Shown: positions 59,662-64,000 of the stretch, one piece after another
Layout of the letters: each line of letters opens with the position of its first letter
Position numbering within the stretch: position 1 is the stretch's first letter
Source of the DNA: JAKVBH01 sp049800955
GTDB lineage: Bacteria; Pseudomonadota; Alphaproteobacteria; Rhodobacterales; Rhodobacteraceae
Assembly (NCBI RefSeq): GCF_049800955.1
Contig: NZ_JBNAGA010000001.1
Coordinates: 1,736,001 to 1,800,000, forward strand
Direction: 5' to 3'
DNA: 64,000 bases
Notes under the pieces: generated by a model
Told to the model about the DNA's origin: nothing
What the model saw: only the letters and a program-made list of their open reading frames with translations
The model's database searches: none
Translations under genes and position numbers: made by a program

Positions 59662-60537
59662 ATGACCCCCAACAATCGCGGTGCGCTTTTCATGGTGCTG
59701 GCCATGGCCGGGTTTGCGGTCGAGGATGCGCTGATCAAGGGCATGGGCGGCGCCCTGCCCCCGGGCCAGATCATTGCAATGCTGGGAGCTTTTGGCGGTC
59801 TGGCCCTCTTGATCGTCCTGCGCCTGCGCGGCGTGGCGCTCTTTCCACCGGAGACATTGAGCGGCCCAGTTATCCTGCGCAACCTCTCGGAAGCCTTCGG
59901 CACGGTTTGCTTCGTCACGGCGCTGGTCAAAGTCGATCTCGCGACAGCCTCCGCCATCCTGCAAGCCACCCCGCTCGTTGTGACCCTCGGGGCAGTTCTT
60001 TTTCTGGGCGAAACGGTAGGGTGGCGCCGATGGGCGGCCATGTCTGTCGGTTTTCTGGGCGTTCTGGTGATCCTGCGGCCGGGCATGGCCGGGTTTGATC
60101 CAGCAGCCCTCTGGGCCGTTGGCGGCATGCTGGGGCTGGCCTTTCGCGATCTGGCCACACGGCGGGTACCCGCCAGCATGGACTCGCTGCAATTGTCGTT
60201 TCAGGCCTTTGCCTTGCTGGTCCCGGTTGGCCTCGCGCTGAGCGTGACAAGCGGCCTTGCTCCCCTGACACCCACCCTGTTGGGCACGGTGGCGCTTTGT
60301 GCGACCATCGGGCTATTCGCCTACTGGACCATCGTTTCCGCGATGCGGCTGGGCGATGTCTCCTATGTCACGCCCTTCCGCTACTCCCGCATGGTCTTCG
60401 CGCTGTTCATCGGGATCGGCATATTTGGCGAGCGCCCTGACCTTCTAACCTGGCTGGGCATCGCGCTCATTATTGGCAGCGGCCTCTACACGTTTTTCCG
60501 CGAAAGGCGCGTTGCGGCTCAAAGCGCGACGGCCTGA
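59662..60537 (+). CDS. DMT-superfamily (EamA) transporter
   Basis: A 291-residue membrane protein with ten predicted helices arranged as two EamA repeats (first half about 5-140, second about 150-285). ALVKVDLATASAILQATPLVVTLGAVLFLGETVGWRRW in part, and RYSRMVFALFIGIGIFGERPDLLTWLG are typical. Relatives export amino acids, purines or other metabolites; the substrate is unknown. It begins 13 bases after the Fur-family gene. Confidence 0.92.
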   Translation: MTPNNRGALFMVLAMAGFAVEDALIKGMGGALPPGQIIAMLGAFGGLALLIVLRLRGVALFPPETLSGPVILRNLSEAFGTVCFVTALVKVDLATASAILQATPLVVTLGAVLFLGETVGWRRWAAMSVGFLGVLVILRPGMAGFDPAALWAVGGMLGLAFRDLATRRVPASMDSLQLSFQAFALLVPVGLALSVTSGLAPLTPTLLGTVALCATIGLFAYWTIVSAMRLGDVSYVTPFRYSRMVFALFIGIGIFGERPDLLTWLGIALIIGSGLYTFFRERRVAAQSATA

Positions 60538-60645
60538 CGCGGGCTTCCCTGCCCTGAATTGGCTGTTAGCGGTAACATGGGCTGTTTCCAAATGCGCATG
60601 GGAGTGCTACATCGGCGCCAAATCGTTTGATAAGGGGACGCCGAG

Positions 60646-61920
60646 ATGAGCACGATCATTGATATTCACGCACGCGAAATTCTGGACAGCCGGGGCAACC
60701 CGACCGTGGAAGTCGACGTGACGCTTGAAGACGGCACCATGGGCCGCGCAGCAGTGCCCTCGGGCGCATCGACAGGTGCCTACGAGGCTGTAGAGAAACG
60801 CGATGGCGACAAGGCGCGCTACATGGGCAAAGGCGTTCTTGAGGCTGTGGCCGCCGTCAACGGTGAGCTGGCCGAAGGTCTTCTTGGCTTTGACGCCTGC
60901 GAACAGGAAGCCATCGACGCGGCCATGATCGAGATGGACGGGACGGACAACAAAGCCCGCCTCGGTGCAAACGCAATCCTGGGCATCTCCCTCGCAACGG
61001 CAAAGGCGGCTGCGGATTTCACGGGCCAGCCGCTTTACCGCTACGTCGGCGGAACATCGGCGCGCGTGCTGCCCGTGCCCATGATGAACATCATCAATGG
61101 CGGGGAGCATGCGGACAACCCGATCGACATTCAGGAATTCATGATCATGCCCGTCGCGGCAGAGAATATCCGGGATGCCGTGCGCATGGGGTCCGAGGTC
61201 TTTCATACGTTGAAGAAAGAGCTCTCTGGCGCAGGCCTCGCCACCGGCGTTGGCGATGAAGGGGGCTTTGCGCCCAACCTGAGCTCTACCCGGGACACCC
61301 TTGATTTTATTCTGAAATCCATCGAGAAGGCAGGCTACACACCCGGCGAGGATATCCATCTCGCTCTGGATTGCGCCGCGACGGAATATTTCAAGGATGG
61401 CAAATATGTCCTCGCCGGCGAAGGCAAGACGCTCTCTTCTGAGGAAAACGCCGCCTACCTTGAAGCACTGGTCAAGGATTATCCGATTATCTCCATCGAA
61501 GATGGCATGGGCGAAGATGATTGGGACGGCTGGAAAGCCCTCACAGACGCCATTGGCGACAAGGTTCAGCTTGTGGGCGATGATCTCTTCGTGACCAATC
61601 CTGCCCGCCTCGCAGATGGCATCGCGCGTGGATGCGCCAATTCCATGTTGGTGAAGGTCAACCAGATCGGCTCGCTCTCCGAGACGCTGCGCGCCGTCGA
61701 AATGGCTCACCGCGCGCGCTACACCAATGTCATGTCCCACCGCTCCGGCGAGACAGAGGACGCAACAATCGCCGATCTTGCCGTGGCCACGAATTGTGGC
61801 CAGATCAAAACCGGCTCCCTCGCCCGGTCTGACCGGCTCGCCAAGTACAACCAGTTGATCCGTATCGAAGAAATGCTTGGCGAAAGCGCGATCTACGCCG
61901 GAGCGTCCATCTTGCGGTGA
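60646..61920 (+). CDS. eno: Enolase
   Basis: A 424-residue glycolytic enzyme converting 2-phosphoglycerate to phosphoenolpyruvate. Motifs include ILDSRGNPTVEVDV, PSGASTGAYEAVEKRDGD in part, GDEGGFAPNL, IISIEDGMGEDDWDGW, QLVGDDLFVTN and SHRSGETEDATIADLAV. Mg ligands Asp, Glu and Asp are all conserved. The start follows AAGGGGACGCCGAG. Confidence 0.98.
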   Translation: MSTIIDIHAREILDSRGNPTVEVDVTLEDGTMGRAAVPSGASTGAYEAVEKRDGDKARYMGKGVLEAVAAVNGELAEGLLGFDACEQEAIDAAMIEMDGTDNKARLGANAILGISLATAKAAADFTGQPLYRYVGGTSARVLPVPMMNIINGGEHADNPIDIQEFMIMPVAAENIRDAVRMGSEVFHTLKKELSGAGLATGVGDEGGFAPNLSSTRDTLDFILKSIEKAGYTPGEDIHLALDCAATEYFKDGKYVLAGEGKTLSSEENAAYLEALVKDYPIISIEDGMGEDDWDGWKALTDAIGDKVQLVGDDLFVTNPARLADGIARGCANSMLVKVNQIGSLSETLRAVEMAHRARYTNVMSHRSGETEDATIADLAVATNCGQIKTGSLARSDRLAKYNQLIRIEEMLGESAIYAGASILR

Positions 61921-62019
61921 GCGCGCTCCGCCCCGACCCAGCATCGCGGGAGATAGCAGTTGCAATACCCGTGCCTCTCCCGCACTCTTGCTGGCACGTG
62001 GCGCGAATGAGAGGGGCTG

Positions 62020-63384
62020 GTGTCTGACGAAGCATCACCGCGATGGTTGACCGGAGCAGCGGAACCGACACAACAGCAGGTCCGGCGCGGCATTCTGCGT
62101 GAACTCTACGAGACTGAAGCGGGTGATCGCACCGAGCTCATCCTGCGCGGCACCATCATCGCAATTGCCGGCGTGATGCTCTATCTCGCGATGGGCATCC
62201 TTGGCGCGCTCATCTGGGGGTTTGGCTATTTTGCCATCTTGCTGATGTTTTGCCGCGTGACGGGACCAAGCACCCTTGAGCCTGCTGCGTGGCGCATCCC
62301 GGCTGGATACTTCTTCGCGCTCCTGCTGCCCTGCTGGTACGTGTTCATGACGCTCTACATCATGACATTCGGCTCCTTCGCCCTCGCCCTGATCGGGCTC
62401 GTGGGTCTGACGGGCATGGGCGTCCACGTCACTTTGCGCCACACGCGGCGCAGCCCCCACGCGCTGATGGACATCGCCGTCGTCACCGGGGCCACCCTGA
62501 TCGCGACGTTGTTTCTGACGCGCTATGCCACGACCCAATACGAAACCTGGGCCATTGCCACCACCTGCATGTCTCTCGCGGCCTATTTCGTGCACTCCTT
62601 TCTGTTTACCCTGCGCCTGCGCGAAGGCATTGCCCTGGGCCAGGCCAAGGAGGCCCAGAGCCAGAAAATGGCTTCCCTCGGCCAGCTCACTGCCGGTATT
62701 GCGCATGATTTCAACAACATACTGACCGTCATTCGCGGCAATCTCGATCTGCATGATGCTGTCGACGCGGCCGATGAGAAGCGCGCATTGCTCGCAGAAG
62801 CGCGCGGGTCAGTGGATCGCGCGGCCTATCTCGTCTCGCAGCTTCTGGCCTTCTCGCGCAAGGCGCAAGTGGCGCCGCGTCTGCTGAATGTCGCGGCTGA
62901 AATCGCGCAGTTCGACGTGTTGGCGCGCCGTCTGCTGCCCGCGAATGTGCGCCTCAAAATAAAACCCGCGAAAGACGATCTGACGATCTTCGCAGACCCG
63001 ACGCTCCTGCAATCCGCCCTGCTCAACATCGCCACCAATGCACGTGACGCCATGGCCCCAAACCCCGGCACCTTGACGCTGTCGGCCCGCAGGCTGACCA
63101 ATCGACCCGATGACCGCGCCACCGCGATGGTCGAGATCGTCCTGCAAGACAGTGGACCGGGGGTTCCGGACGAGGTGCTGACGCGGTTGAGTGAACCCTT
63201 CTACACATCCAAACCCGTCGGCAAAGGTTCTGGTCTGGGGCTGTCGATGGTGCAGGGATTTGCAGAACAAGCAGGCGGTAAGCTATTGATAGAAAACGCA
63301 AATGAGGGCGGTCTGCGGCTCCGCCTCTGCCTGCCGGACCGCCCGACGATCCCGCCCGAACTTGAAGACGAGACCCTGCCATGA
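62020..63384 (+). CDS. Membrane-bound sensor histidine kinase
   Basis: A 454-residue kinase with an N-terminal membrane region of about six helices (residues of about 40-195), a HisKA domain with phospho-accepting His at about 229 (GQLTAGIAHDFNNILTVI), and a HATPase domain (LLNIATNARDAM, DSGPGVPDEVL, GKGSGLGLSMVQGFAEQAGG). No periplasmic sensing domain of size is present, so it may sense the membrane or act through partners. Start is GTG at 62020 behind GAGAGGGGCTG; no response regulator is adjacent. Its stop overlaps the cupin gene by 4 bases. Confidence 0.93.
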   Translation: MSDEASPRWLTGAAEPTQQQVRRGILRELYETEAGDRTELILRGTIIAIAGVMLYLAMGILGALIWGFGYFAILLMFCRVTGPSTLEPAAWRIPAGYFFALLLPCWYVFMTLYIMTFGSFALALIGLVGLTGMGVHVTLRHTRRSPHALMDIAVVTGATLIATLFLTRYATTQYETWAIATTCMSLAAYFVHSFLFTLRLREGIALGQAKEAQSQKMASLGQLTAGIAHDFNNILTVIRGNLDLHDAVDAADEKRALLAEARGSVDRAAYLVSQLLAFSRKAQVAPRLLNVAAEIAQFDVLARRLLPANVRLKIKPAKDDLTIFADPTLLQSALLNIATNARDAMAPNPGTLTLSARRLTNRPDDRATAMVEIVLQDSGPGVPDEVLTRLSEPFYTSKPVGKGSGLGLSMVQGFAEQAGGKLLIENANEGGLRLRLCLPDRPTIPPELEDETLP

Positions 63385-63815
63385 GCGCCCGGGACATCAT
63401 CGCCAAACTCGGCCTCGCGCCCCATCCCGAAGGCGGGCATTACCGCCAGACATGGTTCGCGGGCAACGCCGGGCGCCCCACGGCCACCTGCATCTACTTC
63501 TTGTTGCGCGCAGGCGAAAAAAGTCATTGGCATCAAGTGGATGCGACCGAAATCTGGCTCTGGCACGCTGGATCCCCCCTGACCCTGCGCCGCGCGGCGA
63601 CCGCGCAAGGCCCGGCCAGTGCGGACCTGTTGGGACCGGACGTTTTGGGCGGTCAATCGCCCCAACTCATCGTCGAGAAAGACCATTGGCAAGCCGCCGA
63701 ATGCCGCGCGGACACCCCGGACGCCTATGCCCTCGTCTCCTGCATCGTCTCCCCCGGTTTCACCTTCGACGGCTTCACCCTCGCCCCTCCGGGCTTCGAC
63801 ATCCCCGACGCCTGA
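63381..63815 (+). CDS. Cupin (DUF985) protein
   Basis: A 144-residue protein of the DUF985 cupin family: LGLAPHPEGGHYRQTW, AGEKSHWHQVDATEIWLWHAG with the metal-type His/Glu positions, and the C-terminal strand LVSCIVSPGFTFDGFTLAPPGF in part. The fold can bind a metal and small ligand, but no function is established. It overlaps the kinase stop (ATGA), so they are co-translated. Confidence 0.9.
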   Translation: MSARDIIAKLGLAPHPEGGHYRQTWFAGNAGRPTATCIYFLLRAGEKSHWHQVDATEIWLWHAGSPLTLRRAATAQGPASADLLGPDVLGGQSPQLIVEKDHWQAAECRADTPDAYALVSCIVSPGFTFDGFTLAPPGFDIPDA

Positions 63816-63828
63816 AACCACGCGCAAA

Positions 63829-63868
63829 GGGGGGGTATTTGTGCGAAACACCCCCCAAATCGCACAAA
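63829..63868. repeat. Nested inverted repeats after the cupin gene
   Basis: GGGGGGT at 63830-63836 can pair with ACCCCCC at 63850-63856, and TTTGTGCGA at 63838-63846 with TCGCACAAA at 63860-63868. The two hairpins interlock, so only one, or a pseudoknot, can form. No T run follows, so a standard terminator is unlikely. Confidence 0.5.
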
Positions 63869-63975
63869 AGCCCTCGCTTTGTGCCCGAGCACCGCACGCT
63901 CACTGCGCAACACCTCATCTTGAGCGCTGCCAAGCGCTGCCCTAGCGTGGGACAAGATTGCGTTAAGGATTTGCG

Positions 63976-64000
63976 ATGCTCGACACCTATCTCTCGATCG
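63976..64000 (+). CDS. Start of an unidentified gene, truncated by the window end
   Basis: ATG at 63976 follows AAGGAT (63965-63970) with a 5-base gap and opens MLDTYLSI before the window ends. Only eight codons are visible, so no function can be given. The 150 bases before it contain the nested repeats and no other gene. Confidence 0.5.

Noticed and set aside
1..64000. CRISPR arrays, insertion sequences or integron attachment sites
   Set aside because: No regularly spaced repeats, transposase-like frames or terminal inverted repeats with target duplications were seen anywhere in the window.

Overview
The window is a GC-rich, densely coded chromosomal segment from an alphaproteobacterium, most probably a marine Rhodobacteraceae (Roseobacter-group) species. 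This is inferred from the gene content and order: a trpGDC-moaC-moeA-lexA run, a complete Rhodobacter-type gene transfer agent (GTA) cluster, an alphaproteobacterial LexA box (GAAC-N7-GAAC) and a full-consensus CtrA box (TTAA-N7-TTAAC). No insertion sequence, CRISPR array or ordinary prophage was seen.

Layout. 1-0.9 kb: the end of a histidine kinase and its LuxR-type response regulator. 1.0-5.7 kb: acetolactate synthase large and small subunits, the first behind a transcription attenuator with a 15-residue Leu/Val/Ile leader peptide; a convergent hybrid histidine kinase sits between the subunits. 5.7-10.8 kb: accessory genes (Cro/C1-type regulator, Rieske oxygenase, small ORFs, a divergent polysaccharide deacetylase with a very long acidic linker). 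10.9-16.5 kb: trpG-trpD-ung-trpC-moaC-moeA as one overlapping operon, then lexA. 16.5-23.9 kb: comEC (minus strand), gltX, gltA and an unrecognised acidic 737-residue repeat protein under a perfect CtrA box. 23.9-27.3 kb: lpdA, a DUF924 protein and an MFS transporter. 27.5-41.4 kb: all 17 GTA structural genes on the minus strand. 41.7-46.4 kb: mltG-fabF-acpP-fabG-fabD. 46.6-49.2 kb: small envelope genes, mostly uncharacterised. 49.5-52.6 kb: rpsF-rpsR-rplI and tig. 52.8-64 kb: tRNA-Leu(UAG), a Hint-fold protein, nnr, glnB-glnA, an NTF2-like protein, a lytic transglycosylase, a Fur-family regulator, a DMT transporter, eno, a second histidine kinase and a cupin protein.

How the parts connect. 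The most coherent theme is gene exchange. The GTA cluster makes DNA-carrying particles. ComEC is the inner-membrane DNA channel needed by GTA recipients in Rhodobacter capsulatus, where that ability depends on CtrA. LexA also influences GTA activity there. Here comEC has a near-consensus CtrA site 23 bp upstream of its start, and an unknown acidic repeat protein has an exact CtrA box. That protein is the best candidate in the window for an undescribed member of the same programme. The rest is mostly core metabolism: branched-chain amino acid, tryptophan, molybdopterin, fatty acid and nitrogen pathways, plus translation.

Starts were chosen by eye from ribosome binding sites, overlaps and family length. 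No database search was possible, so family names rest on recognised motifs and context.
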